Shown: piece by piece, positions 50,583 through 60,430 of the stretch
Numbering within the stretch: position 1 is the first letter of the stretch
How the letters are laid out: each line of letters starts with the position of its first letter
DNA from: Methylobacterium adhaesivum
GTDB lineage: Bacteria; Pseudomonadota; Alphaproteobacteria; Rhizobiales; Beijerinckiaceae
DNA length: 64,000 bases
Reading direction: 5' to 3'
NCBI RefSeq assembly: GCF_022179065.1
Contig: NZ_BPQD01000001.1
Location: 310,001-374,000, forward strand
Notes under the pieces: model-generated
Database searches by the model: none
What the model saw: only the letters and a program-made list of their open reading frames with translations
Told to the model about the DNA's origin: nothing
Translations under genes and position numbers: made by a program

Positions 50583-50743
50583 GTGCGACGGGCTCCTCTC
50601 CCGTCAGGGGAGGGGCCCGCGTTCCGACGCGTCACCAAGCCGATCCAGAAGACCGCATCACCCATCCCCCGAAGGGGCCGGCCATACCGGGCGCGGCACA
50701 GGCGTGACGGCCGGGCTCGGCTACGACCGGAACCCGGTTCCCC

Positions 50744-52741
50744 TCACGCCGCCTGGATGTCGCGCAGGAAGGCGTCGACGTCCTGCTTGACGCGCAGGGA
50801 CTGCGCCGCGAGTTCGCCTGCCGCCCCCAGCACCTGGGTCGCGGCACTGCCGGTCTCGCCCGCTGAGGACAGAACCCGCGCGACGTTGGCCGACACGTCC
50901 TGCGTGCCGCGCGCCGCCTCGCCGGCGTTGCGTGCGATCTCCCCCGTCGCGGCCGTCTGCTCGACCACGGTCGAGGCGATCATGTTGGCGATCTCGTTGA
51001 TCGAAGCGATGGTCCGGCCGACCCCCTGGATCGCCTCCGTCGCCCGACCCGTCGCCCCCTGGATGGCGGCGATCTGGCCACCGATCTCCTCCGTCGCCCG
51101 AGCCGTCTGCCCGGCCAGTTCCTTGACCTCGGCGGCCACCACCGCGAAGCCACGGCCCGCATCCCCGGCGCGCGCCGCTTCGATGGTGGCATTCAGGGCG
51201 AGCAGGTTGGTCTGGGCGGCGATCGACGAGATCGTGGTGACCGCCGCCCCGATCTGATCGGCGGCCGACCCCAGGGCCGCCATGGCGGTGCCCGTCGCCG
51301 CCGCCTCGTTCGCCGCGATGACCGCGACCTCGTTGGAGCGGATCACCTGCCGTTCGATCTCTTGCAGCGAGGACACCATCTCCTCGGCCGCCGCCGCCAC
51401 CGTCTGGACGTTGACCGATGTCTCCTCGGCGGCCGCGCTCGAGGCCAGGGCCTGACTGTTGGTGCTGTCGGCCACGCCGGTCATCGAACGGGCCGTGGTA
51501 TCCAGCGCGGTGGCCGCCCCGGTGACGATCTCCAATGAACTGGCGACCTGCCGCTGGAACGATTTGATCAGGGCGTCGACACGATCGGCCCGGCGCTGAC
51601 GCGCCGACTGCTCGGTGACCTGGGCGTTTTCCAGCTCGACCCGTGCGAGGGCGTTCTGGCGAAACACCTCGACGGCCTGAGCCATCTCGCCCATCTCGTC
51701 GCGCGCCGCCCGCGAGGGCACCTCCACGGCATTGTCGCCGGACGCCAGGCGCTTCATGGCCGCCGTCATGCCGGCGATGGGCGCGATGATGCCCCGGGCC
51801 AGGAGGACGGCCAGCCCACCACCGATGGCGAGCGCGAGGGCGACGAGGGTCATCTGAACGAGCCGAGCGTTCGCGACGGACGCGGTCGTGGCTTCGGTGA
51901 TCTCGTCGACGGCCCGCTTGATCGTCTCACGCATCCGTGTCGCGGACCGCGCGATGGCATCGGTGTGCGGCTTGATGCCGGTCTCGATGGCCTTGTTCGA
52001 CACCGCCAGCGCCGCGACCGTGGCGTGGAAATTCGTCGAGTAGGCAGCGAGCGCGGCATCGACGGCGTTGATCGACGCCAGGAACGGGGCGCTGCCGTCG
52101 GTGGTTCTCAGGGCCTTGGAGGCCGCCTCGGCCTTTGCGACGTTCGTCGCGAACGTGGCGGGCCCCTTCGGATCGAAGGTGGCCAGGAAGCGCCAATTGG
52201 CAACGCGGACCAGCAGCATGGCGCTTTCGACGCTCTGCGCCCGGCTGAGCGTCGATTCATCGGCCCGCGCCCGGACCTCGGCCACCAGAGCGGCCGTCGC
52301 GCGCGTGAGGTCGTCGCCGCCCGTGAACAGCTTGTCTTTCGATGTCTTCAAGCTTGCGCCGGCCTCTGCCAGGCGTTCGAGTTCCGGCTTCATGGCCCGC
52401 GCGCCGTCGCGAATCTCCGCGTAGAACCTGCGGCGCTCGTCCGAGAGGTCGTCCGCGATCAGGGTGTCGCCGATGTGCTCGATCTCGCGCCGGGTCTGCT
52501 CCATCGGGGCGATCTGCTCGGCCTTGGGCACGAGACGATACTGCTCGGCGTCGCCCGTCAGCTGAGCCGCCAGGGCATTTTCCATGTAGACCATGCGAGC
52601 GATGCTCTCGTACCGACCGCGCGTTTCGTATTGGGCGGCAACGTCGCTGAGCTGATGGTAGGAAATGCCACCGAGGGCAGCTGCCACGACCATGAGGCTG
52701 CCGAAGCCAGCGTAAAGGCGAGAGCGGATGCCGAACTGCAC
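50744..52741 (-). CDS. methyl-accepting chemotaxis protein
   Basis: A 665-residue receptor. The first helix is at about 8-28 ([17 protein letters not shown]), and a large periplasmic domain of about 260 residues follows, rich in helix (HBM-like in size). The second helix is near 300-320 ([19 protein letters not shown]), then HAMP and the signalling domain with [20 protein letters not shown]. It ends [12 protein letters not shown] lies 8 bases before GTG 52741, which fits better than TTG 52747 with a 2-base spacing. The HBM size estimate rests on length only. The ligand is unknown. Confidence 0.88.
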   Translation of the reverse strand: MQFGIRSRLYAGFGSLMVVAAALGGISYHQLSDVAAQYETRGRYESIARMVYMENALAAQLTGDAEQYRLVPKAEQIAPMEQTRREIEHIGDTLIADDLSDERRRFYAEIRDGARAMKPELERLAEAGASLKTSKDKLFTGGDDLTRATAALVAEVRARADESTLSRAQSVESAMLLVRVANWRFLATFDPKGPATFATNVAKAEAASKALRTTDGSAPFLASINAVDAALAAYSTNFHATVAALAVSNKAIETGIKPHTDAIARSATRMRETIKRAVDEITEATTASVANARLVQMTLVALALAIGGGLAVLLARGIIAPIAGMTAAMKRLASGDNAVEVPSRAARDEMGEMAQAVEVFRQNALARVELENAQVTEQSARQRRADRVDALIKSFQRQVASSLEIVTGAATALDTTARSMTGVADSTNSQALASSAAAEETSVNVQTVAAAAEEMVSSLQEIERQVIRSNEVAVIAANEAAATGTAMAALGSAADQIGAAVTTISSIAAQTNLLALNATIEAARAGDAGRGFAVVAAEVKELAGQTARATEEIGGQIAAIQGATGRATEAIQGVGRTIASINEIANMIASTVVEQTAATGEIARNAGEAARGTQDVSANVARVLSSAGETGSAATQVLGAAGELAAQSLRVKQDVDAFLRDIQAA

Positions 52742-53328
52742 GATCAAAACTCCGAAGGCGATGGCTCGATAGCTCGCACAATTTCTTTAACTATCCGTCT
52801 CCGTTGCTGATTGCTGGCAGCACCTCATCGTCGTTGGACCAGACGATCACGGTGCGGAGACTCCTAATATTGCCAAATATCTTCCGCTGCGAAATCAATT
52901 AAGCTTGGATGCAGGACCAATGCTCGCGGATCGTCGGCCGCAACGAGGGCGTAAAACTGCGATCTGTACGATATCGAACTTCTGGGGCGTCTTCGTGCGA
53001 TGAGTAAACGCCCATGCGCGTCTCGTTCGCCTCGCCGTCACGGGAAATCGTCGGCGTGGACAAGCAAGGTCCCGGTCATCATGGATCCGGAGCCGTCACC
53101 CGGCAGAACGGCGCGAATGCCGGTCATGCCGTGAAGGCCGCATCGGTACGGTTCTCGAAGTGTGTCGAGATCTCGACCAGGACGCGTGGGCGCGGGAAGA
53201 CCGTCTCGGGGCGATTTGACCCACCCGTGGTTCCGCGGGGGCGCGAACGGACGGGACCAGGGCCCGGATCGGGAACCTCCCGCCCGTCGCGGCGGTTCGC
53301 CCCGCACAGTCAACCGAGGACGAAACGC
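52742..53328. other. 587-bp intergenic region without a clear gene
   Basis: The stretch separates the divergent chemoreceptor and DUF2188 genes. Open frames crossing it are upstream extensions of the DUF2188 gene without a coding look. The first 200 bp are AT-richer and probably hold the chemoreceptor promoter. No RNA gene, repeat or strong hairpin is seen. Confidence 0.5.
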
Positions 53329-53568
53329 ATGTCGGACGTCACCTATCGCATCGTCGAGCACGACGGCGGCTACGCCTACAAGGTCGGCGACGTGTTCTCC
53401 GAAACCTTCCCCAGCCACGACGAGGCCCTCCAGGCGGCCCAGGCCGCGGCGGCCGAGCAGCAGGTGCCGGGCTCCACCGAAGGCATCCGCTACCAGGACG
53501 GCGCGGGCGCCTGGCACGACGAGACCGCGCAGGGCAACGACCGCCCCGTCGCGAAGGTCGTCGAGTAG
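53329..53568 (+). CDS. DUF2188-like small protein
   Basis: A 79-residue protein. The sequence YRIVEHDGGYAYKVGDVFSE, followed by FPSHDEALQAAQAAAAEQ, matches the DUF2188 pattern, a short beta-hairpin plus helix domain of unknown role. It has no signal. The frame is open upstream, but ATG 53329 begins the domain. Confidence 0.72.
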   Translation: MSDVTYRIVEHDGGYAYKVGDVFSETFPSHDEALQAAQAAAAEQQVPGSTEGIRYQDGAGAWHDETAQGNDRPVAKVVE

Positions 53569-53699
53569 GCGTTCTCTCCCGAACGGACGCGAGGCGCGAA
53601 CGTCGGGACTTGCGACCAAAGGCCGAGGGGGCGGGATTTGCGTACCGCTCCCATCCGGTGCAAGGCGAAAACGGCACGTCCCGCACCCGGAGCCTCACC

Positions 53700-54290
53700 G
53701 TGAATCCGCGTCAGCCCGACCACGACATCGACCCCCTGTTCATCGAGCGCTGGTCCCCCCGCGCCTTCACCGGCGAGGCCGTGCCGGAATCGGAGCTGTT
53801 GCGGATGTTCGAGGCCGCGCGCTGGGCGCCGTCCTCCTACAATTCCCAGCCCTGGCGCTTCCTCTATGCCCTGCGCGACACGCCCCACTGGGCGCCGTTC
53901 CTCGATCTCCTCGTGCCGGGCAACCAGGCCTGGGCCAAGGATGCCGGGGCGCTGGTCATCCTGGTGTCGAACAAGAACATGAAGGTCGGCGACGTTCTCA
54001 AACCCACACCGAGCCATTCCCTCGATACCGGCGCGGCGTCCGCCAACTTCCAGCTCCAGGCCATCCGCCAGGGCTGGCACGTCCACGGCATGGGCGGGTT
54101 CGACAAGCCGCGCGCCGCGACCCTCCTCGCGGTGCCGGAAGGCAACCACGTCGAGGCCGCCTACGCCGTCGGCCGCGCCACCCCGCGCGACCAGCTGACG
54201 GAGGAGCAGCGCGCCAAGGAGGTGCCGAACGGCCGTCGCCCCATCACCGACTTCGTCCACGCGGGCGGCTTTCCCGGCCACAAGCTCTGA
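53700..54290 (+). CDS. nitroreductase family protein
   Basis: A 196-residue FMN-dependent oxidoreductase. The FMN-binding text RWSPRAFTGEAVPESEL and AARWAPSSYNSQPWRFLYAL is diagnostic, and GASANFQLQAIRQGWHVHGM follows. The GTG start has CGGAG 8 bases before it. It is only 7 bp upstream of an acyl-CoA ligase gene, so they are probably cotranscribed. The substrate is unknown. Confidence 0.88.
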   Translation: MNPRQPDHDIDPLFIERWSPRAFTGEAVPESELLRMFEAARWAPSSYNSQPWRFLYALRDTPHWAPFLDLLVPGNQAWAKDAGALVILVSNKNMKVGDVLKPTPSHSLDTGAASANFQLQAIRQGWHVHGMGGFDKPRAATLLAVPEGNHVEAAYAVGRATPRDQLTEEQRAKEVPNGRRPITDFVHAGGFPGHKL

Positions 54291-54297
54291 GCCTCCC

Positions 54298-55914
54298 GTG
54301 CTCGCGCCAGCCTCCGACTATGCCGGCCTCGTCGCCGGCTTCGCCTGGGACATCCCCGCCCGCTTCAACATGGGCGTGGCGGTCTGCGATGTCTGGGCGG
54401 CGCGCGAGCCCGACCGCGCGGCGATCCAGGAGGTCACGGCGGCGGGCGTGGCCACCACCACCTTCGGGGATCTGAAGGCCGCGTCCGACCGCCTCGCCGC
54501 GGCCCTGCGCCAGCGCGGTGTCGGGCCCGGCGACCGGGTGGCGGTGCTGCTGCCGCAATCGGCCGCCGTGGTGGTGGCCCACGCCGCCGCCTACAAGCTC
54601 GGGGCCATCGCGCTGCCCCTGGCGGGCCTGTTCGGCCCTGACGCCCTGACCTACCGCCTTGCGGATTCGGGCGCCCGCGCCCTCATCACCGATGCGGCGG
54701 GTCTCGCCAAGGTCGCGCCCCTGCGCGCCGGGCTCCCCGCCCTCACCCTGGTGGTGAGCCTCGACGGGGCGGGGGAGGGGGCGCTCGCCTATGCCGACCT
54801 CGTGGCGCAGGCCCCCCTCGGGTTCACCCCCGTGGAGACCGGCCCGGACGATCCGGCCCTGATGATCTACACCTCGGGCACCACGGGCCTCGCCAAGGGC
54901 GCGCTGCACGGCCACCGGGTGCTCCTCGGCCACATGCCGGGCTTCCTCATGATGCACGATTTCCCGCCCCGGCCCGGCGACCGCATGTGGACGCCCGCCG
55001 ACTGGGCCTGGGCCGGCGGCCTCCTCAACGCCACCCTGCCGGCCTTGAGCCTCGGCGTGCCCGTGGTGGCGCAACCCTCGGTCCGGTTCGAGCCCGAGGC
55101 GGCCCTCAGGCTCATGGCCGAGCACGCCGTCACGGTCGCGTTCCTGCCGCCCACGGCGCTCCGGATGCTGCAGACGGTGCCCGATCCGCGCGGGCGCTTC
55201 GATCTCTCGCGCTTGCGCAACATCGCCTCGGCCGGAGAGGCGCTGGGCCCCGAGACCTTCCGGTGGGCGCGCGACAACCTCGGCCTCACCATCGGCGAGG
55301 CCTACGGCCAGACCGAGTGCAACCTCGTGCTCGCCGCCTGCCCCTCGGCCGGGGTGGCGCGGGCCGGCTCCACCGGACGGCCCGTGCCGGGCCACCGGGT
55401 GATGATCCAGCGCCCCGACGGCACCGAGACCGGGACGGACGAGCCCGGCGAGATCGCCGTCGCCCGCCCCGATCCGGTGATGTTCCTGCGCTACTGGAAC
55501 CAGCCGGACGCCACGGCCAAAAAATTTCGCGGCGACTGGATGCTGACGGGCGACACGGCGCGGCGCGATGCCGACGGCTACGTTCATTTCGTCGGCCGCG
55601 ACGACGACCTCATCACCTCGGCGGCCTACCGCATCGGCCCGACCGAGATCGAGGATTGCCTGTGCGGCCACCCCGCCGTGGCGATGGCGGCGGCGGTGGG
55701 CCAGCCCGATCCCCTCCGCACCGAGATCGTGAAGGCCTTCGTGGTGCTGCGCGACGGCTTCGCACCCACTGACGCCCTGGCGGCCGAGATCCAGGCCCAT
55801 GTCCGCACCCGGCTCTCGGCCCACGAGTATCCGCGGGTCCTCGTGTTTCGCGCCTCCCTGCCGATGACCACGTCGGGCAAGATCATCCGGCGGCAGTTGC
55901 GCGACGAGGGCTGA
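54298..55914 (+). CDS. AMP-dependent acyl-CoA synthetase
   Basis: A 538-residue acyl-adenylate-forming enzyme. The P-loop motif is MIYTSGTTGLAKGALHGH near residue 190. The middle motif is GEAYGQTECN, followed by the hinge region WMLTGDTARRDADGYVHFVGR and the catalytic Lys in TTSGKIIRRQL near the C-terminus. The length and the RFNMGVAVCDVWA opening fit the medium-chain acyl- or acetyl-CoA synthetase-like group. It activates a carboxylic acid with ATP and CoA. The GTG start follows the nitroreductase stop closely. Confidence 0.88.
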   Translation: MLAPASDYAGLVAGFAWDIPARFNMGVAVCDVWAAREPDRAAIQEVTAAGVATTTFGDLKAASDRLAAALRQRGVGPGDRVAVLLPQSAAVVVAHAAAYKLGAIALPLAGLFGPDALTYRLADSGARALITDAAGLAKVAPLRAGLPALTLVVSLDGAGEGALAYADLVAQAPLGFTPVETGPDDPALMIYTSGTTGLAKGALHGHRVLLGHMPGFLMMHDFPPRPGDRMWTPADWAWAGGLLNATLPALSLGVPVVAQPSVRFEPEAALRLMAEHAVTVAFLPPTALRMLQTVPDPRGRFDLSRLRNIASAGEALGPETFRWARDNLGLTIGEAYGQTECNLVLAACPSAGVARAGSTGRPVPGHRVMIQRPDGTETGTDEPGEIAVARPDPVMFLRYWNQPDATAKKFRGDWMLTGDTARRDADGYVHFVGRDDDLITSAAYRIGPTEIEDCLCGHPAVAMAAAVGQPDPLRTEIVKAFVVLRDGFAPTDALAAEIQAHVRTRLSAHEYPRVLVFRASLPMTTSGKIIRRQLRDEG

Positions 55915-55922
55915 ACGCAAAA

Positions 55923-55946
55923 GCGGCCGGACATGGGCCCGGCCGC
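55923..55946. terminator. bidirectional hairpin between acyl-CoA ligase and cassette B
   Basis: A perfect 8-bp stem, GCGGCCGG with CCGGCCGC, lies 9 bp after the ligase stop. On the minus strand it is followed by TTTTGCG, so it can end transcription of cassette B as well as of the ligase. Confidence 0.65.
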
Positions 55947-56023
55947 CAATGAAATCTTGTTCGGTTTGTCGGTTCTTCGCAAATCTTCGCCGATAAACAG
56001 GGGAAAGACTTAGTGAAATTTTC

Positions 56024-56119
56024 TCAGAACTTGAAGATCGTATCGACCGAACCGGCCAGGGTGAAGGCGAGCCCCAGGGCGAACACGCCAATCATCCCGT
56101 AGGAGAATGCCTTGAGCAT
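56024..56119 (-). CDS. single-pass membrane microprotein, 31 aa (cassette B)
   Basis: The gene reads MLKAFSYGMIGVFALGLAF and ends DTIFKF. It has one membrane helix, with Lys near each end. The ATG is 14 bp after the stop of the secreted peptide gene. It aligns with the 32-residue protein at 40553-40651 (LK-FSY-M; FA-GLAFT). Conserved residues are encoded by different synonymous codons (AAG/AAA, TTC kept), which argues for selection on protein. It is a probable inner-membrane peptide of unknown role. Confidence 0.75.
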   Translation of the reverse strand: MLKAFSYGMIGVFALGLAFTLAGSVDTIFKF

Positions 56120-56133
56120 CGGGGTGATCCCGC

Positions 56134-56403
56134 TCAGCAGGCCGAGCCGCCGGAGGTCTGGCCGTATTGCGGCACTGGGCGCGTCTGCTGGTTGGCATTG
56201 CCCTCGGCGGCCGAGTTCATCGGACAGCCGAACGGGTTCGGGCCCGTCTCGTCCATCAGGATGACGGGTGCCTCGGCGTCGCTGGGCATCAGGCCCATGT
56301 AACGGGCCTGACCTTCGATCCGGCCGTCGAAGGCCAGGGCCGGCGTCAGGGCGGCGGCACCCAGTGCAACGGCGGTGACGAGGGCGGACAAGCGCGTCTT
56401 CAT
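56134..56403 (-). CDS. secreted two-cysteine peptide, 89 aa (cassette B)
   Basis: The signal peptide (MKTRLSALVTAVALGAAAL, cleavage after ALA) leaves a mature peptide of about 64 residues starting FDGRIEGQARYMG. The tail FGCPM, NSAAEGNANQQ, PVPQYGQTSGGSAC is nearly the same as in the paralogue at 40675-40938, including the final Cys. The middle is diverged. A membrane microprotein gene follows at once. An outer-membrane porin gene lies upstream on the same strand, with a 205-bp gap. The family is not recognised. Confidence 0.83.
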   Translation of the reverse strand: MKTRLSALVTAVALGAAALTPALAFDGRIEGQARYMGLMPSDAEAPVILMDETGPNPFGCPMNSAAEGNANQQTRPVPQYGQTSGGSAC

Positions 56404-56608
56404 TTGAATTGCAAGCTCCGGTTCAAGAACAGACCCGATGTCCGCCTCAATGATGCTTGCACAACCTATGGAACGAATATCGGTTCCCGGGGGAATGTGC
56501 TGGATCGCATGGAAGACGAACTTGCAGAGAATGTCGCACGTAAAGTGTATTCAAGTCACGGCGCCGTGAGCGCCGGGAAGGATTGGCCGGCGACAAGAAG
56601 AGGCGGTC

Positions 56609-58240
56609 TCAGAAATCCCGCTGCACCCGCGCCCGAATCTGAACGGCGTCGACGCTGGTCACGGTGGCGACCGGATTGGCCGGATCGTTCACGTAGGCGG
56701 CGGTCTGCGTCGGATATCGGCTGAGGTCGAGGACACGACCCTCCTGCATGCCGTAGCGGGTGTAGATGGCCTCGACGCCGATATCGAACTCCTTGACGGG
56801 CGACCAGATGAGGTTGGCACCGATGAGGAAGCGGTAGGAATCACGCAGCACCTGGCTCAGCTCGAAGAACCGGGTGCCGGGCGTGCCCGGCCCGGTGCCG
56901 GTGAGGCTGAAATGCAGTCCTTGCGCCACCCGCGCGCCGGGGGCGAAGGTCATGCGGCCGTAGGAGCCGAACACTGCCGAGCGGACGGAGGGCGTCCAGT
57001 AATGCAGCAGGGCCGCCGTGGCGGAGAAGCTCGTCGAGAGTTCGAGGCGATTGGTGAGGGGGTTCAGCACCGCGTCGTTGAGGAATTGCTGGAAGGCCGC
57101 GCCCTGGATCGCCGTCGCGGACTGGGCATAGGGGCCGACATAGGCCGGCAGCCCGGTATAGAGCGCCGTGCCCTCGCCGTAGGCGCCCTGGAGGTAGAAC
57201 GTGTCCCCCGGTGCCAGGGCCGGCAGATTCACCTTCACGCCGCCCTGCACGGCCCAGCCATAGGCCGAGGGCGCGCGCCCCATGTCGCGGTTGTTGGCGA
57301 GGGTGGTCGGTTGCCCGAGATTCGTGCCGATGAACGCGTCGCTGCCGAGGGTGCCGGGGCTGATCTCGTGAAGGGCGGCCGACCCTTGCGCCGAGCCCCA
57401 GCTGCCGTCGTAGCGCAGCACCCCGACGAGGTCGGGCACACGGCTGCGCTGGGCGGCATCGACGAAGCCGATGCCCGTCGGCGTCCCGTCGGCGGCGTAT
57501 CCGATGAACAGCGGCGCCACCGGCCGCAGGGCCGGTCCACCGTCGAGGTTCGGCGCCAGGGGCCGAACGGTCTGCGAAGAATAGACCGCCGTCTGCCGAA
57601 AATTCGGATCCTCCACCGAGACGGTGGCGGACAGCCCCTTGCCGAGGCTGGCGGTGTAGGCGGCCAGATTCGTCGAGGCGACGTCCGAGCCCATGGAGGC
57701 GACGATGAACTCGAAATCGTGGGCGTAGAAATCGAAGAACGACGAGGCCCGGCCGGCGGTGAGGCCGGCGAATTGCACGAAGGCCTTGTCCAGGGTCATC
57801 TGCTGCTGCACCCGGCCGGCGCTATCGATTCCGGTGGCCGGGAAGGTGTTGCCGATGCGGTTGAGCGCCCCGGCATGCATGGTCGCGAACCCCGTCCGGC
57901 TGCCCATGTCGATGCGGGTGAAGCCGCGCAACACGCCGTAATCCGTCTGGGTCCGGGCGTCGAAGTTCAGGCGGGCGCGGCTCTGGTAGCCGCTGATGTC
58001 GCCGGCGCCGGTGCGGCTGTAGGCGTTCTGATAGGCGTATTCGAACCGTGCCCGGCCCGACACCCGCAGGCAGGTGTCCGTCCCCGGGATCGTGAAGAAG
58101 CCCTTGCCGTAGGGGGTGCAGACCCGGACGTATCCGTCCGAGGCCTTCTTCCTGTGCTCCCCGGGCTCGTCCGCCGCCTCGACCGGAACCCCGAACAGCC
58201 CCACCATGCCCGCGATCAGGCCAGTCCGTCCCCGCATCAT
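56609..58240 (-). CDS. outer-membrane porin, alphaproteobacterial Porin_2 type
   Basis: A 543-residue porin. A signal peptide (GLIAGMVGLFGVPVEAAD) precedes the family opening VRVCTPYGKGFFTIPGTDTC with its two cysteines, then LRVSGRARFEYAYQN. Barrel strands repeat through RARLNFDARTQTDYG, YDGSWGSAQGSAALHE and similar runs, and the C-terminus is IRARVQRDF with the terminal Phe needed for assembly. A G-rich ribosome site precedes ATG 58240; a GTG at 58276 is less likely. It forms general diffusion pores. Confidence 0.87.
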   Translation of the reverse strand: MMRGRTGLIAGMVGLFGVPVEAADEPGEHRKKASDGYVRVCTPYGKGFFTIPGTDTCLRVSGRARFEYAYQNAYSRTGAGDISGYQSRARLNFDARTQTDYGVLRGFTRIDMGSRTGFATMHAGALNRIGNTFPATGIDSAGRVQQQMTLDKAFVQFAGLTAGRASSFFDFYAHDFEFIVASMGSDVASTNLAAYTASLGKGLSATVSVEDPNFRQTAVYSSQTVRPLAPNLDGGPALRPVAPLFIGYAADGTPTGIGFVDAAQRSRVPDLVGVLRYDGSWGSAQGSAALHEISPGTLGSDAFIGTNLGQPTTLANNRDMGRAPSAYGWAVQGGVKVNLPALAPGDTFYLQGAYGEGTALYTGLPAYVGPYAQSATAIQGAAFQQFLNDAVLNPLTNRLELSTSFSATAALLHYWTPSVRSAVFGSYGRMTFAPGARVAQGLHFSLTGTGPGTPGTRFFELSQVLRDSYRFLIGANLIWSPVKEFDIGVEAIYTRYGMQEGRVLDLSRYPTQTAAYVNDPANPVATVTSVDAVQIRARVQRDF

Positions 58241-58637
58241 GCCCCATCCCGTGGCGTCCAACCCGAGAAGGGTCACTGTTTGGGCGCGCCCGCCACTGAG
58301 AAGAGCGTTGGCTTCGAGGGGCGCGCGTCTTGGTTATAGCCTTAGGGACGTTCTCCGGGCGGGGCAATCCAGATCGGGGAGGACCGAGTTTCGAAAAACG
58401 GATGACTTAGGGAAGATCATCCCTCTCATCATGAAACACTATCGTCGGGGATTAGGCTCGCTTCGTAAACGTGTGGCGCGGATGCGCCGGTCTCGATTGT
58501 GCCTAGCCTTGGGTCGATCGCTGCGGCCGCCCGAACGGACGGGGGCACCCGGAGGTCTGGTTCGAGGCGTGGGACCGGGTCCGAAGCCCGTAGGGGTCCA
58601 CGACGCCCGCATGCGCCGTGGGGTAGGTCGCGGGTCG
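58241..58637. other. intergenic region upstream of ahcY and porin
   Basis: This part of the 486-bp gap between the divergent porin and ahcY genes holds no gene that can be supported. The porin promoter must lie at its left end. The only defined element nearby is the palindrome at 58638-58655. Confidence 0.5.
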
Positions 58638-58655
58638 CATAAAGACATCTTTATG
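58638..58655 (+). promoter_or_regulatory. palindromic operator of ahcY, SahR/SamR-like
   Basis: A perfect 18-bp palindrome, CATAAAGA-CA-TCTTTATG, lies 71 bp before the ahcY ATG. It abuts a possible promoter, TTGCCT (58662-58667), 17 bases, TATAGC (58685-58690). AT-rich palindromes of this form precede methionine-cycle genes in Proteobacteria controlled by ArsR-family SAM/SAH sensors (SahR, SamR). The match to that family is from recall. Confidence 0.6.
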
Positions 58656-58726
58656 TCTTGATTGCCTCGCGTCCCGTCGCCTGCTATAGCCCCGGCCAAC
58701 ACGCAGCAGAGAGACACGGAGCTCCC

Positions 58727-60127
<1,401 letters not shown>

Positions 60128-60192
60128 CACGATCCCATCGATCGCCCCGGATCGCATTCAGGCTACCGTCTTCATGCATTGCGCGGGCGGCG

Positions 60193-60222
60193 CGGCTCCC
60201 CTCTCCTTTCAGGAAGGGGGCT
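60193..60222. repeat. degenerate fragment of the dispersed palindromic repeat
   Basis: The stretch CCCCTCTCCTTTCAGGAAG followed by GGGGCTTGTC resembles the right-hand arm of the three complete copies (CTCTCCTTCCAGGAGAGGGGGCCTGTC) with several changes. The left half is absent. It lies in the 303-bp gap after ahcY. Confidence 0.5.
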
Positions 60223-60354
60223 TGTCATGCCCGACGCAGGCACGTCGAGGCGCGCGAAAGCGACCTCGGGGGAAGATGAGGAACGCGGCCGCCGTCCGAG
60301 AGGGGGGCACTGGCCGGAGGCGAAGGTGCCCTCGCGCAATCGCCCCCCGAAACG

Positions 60355-60393
60355 AGAAAAAGGCCCGGCCAGAATCTGGCCGGGCCTTTTCGT
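60355..60393. terminator. bidirectional intrinsic terminator between ahcY and chemoreceptor pseudogene
   Basis: An A-run, then a long stem with arms AGGCCCGGCCAGA and TCTGGCCGGGCCT, then TTTTCGTTT. The stem is perfect, and the flanking A and T runs allow termination in both directions. It serves convergent ahcY and the chemoreceptor gene. The rest of the 303-bp gap holds only the degenerate repeat. Confidence 0.85.
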
Positions 60394-60430
60394 TTGATCG
60401 GACCGGGATCGCGCGATCCCGGTGGTGGCT

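Noticed and set aside
50528-50743. Another copy of the dispersed repeat after katG (CTCCTCTCCCGTCAGGGGAGG)
   Set aside because: Only a short hairpin resembles the arms; the inner arms and spacing are absent, so common origin is not supported.
52742-53328. Coding sequence extending upstream of the DUF2188 gene
   Set aside because: The upstream frame has no start context or protein-like pattern, and the domain begins at 53329.
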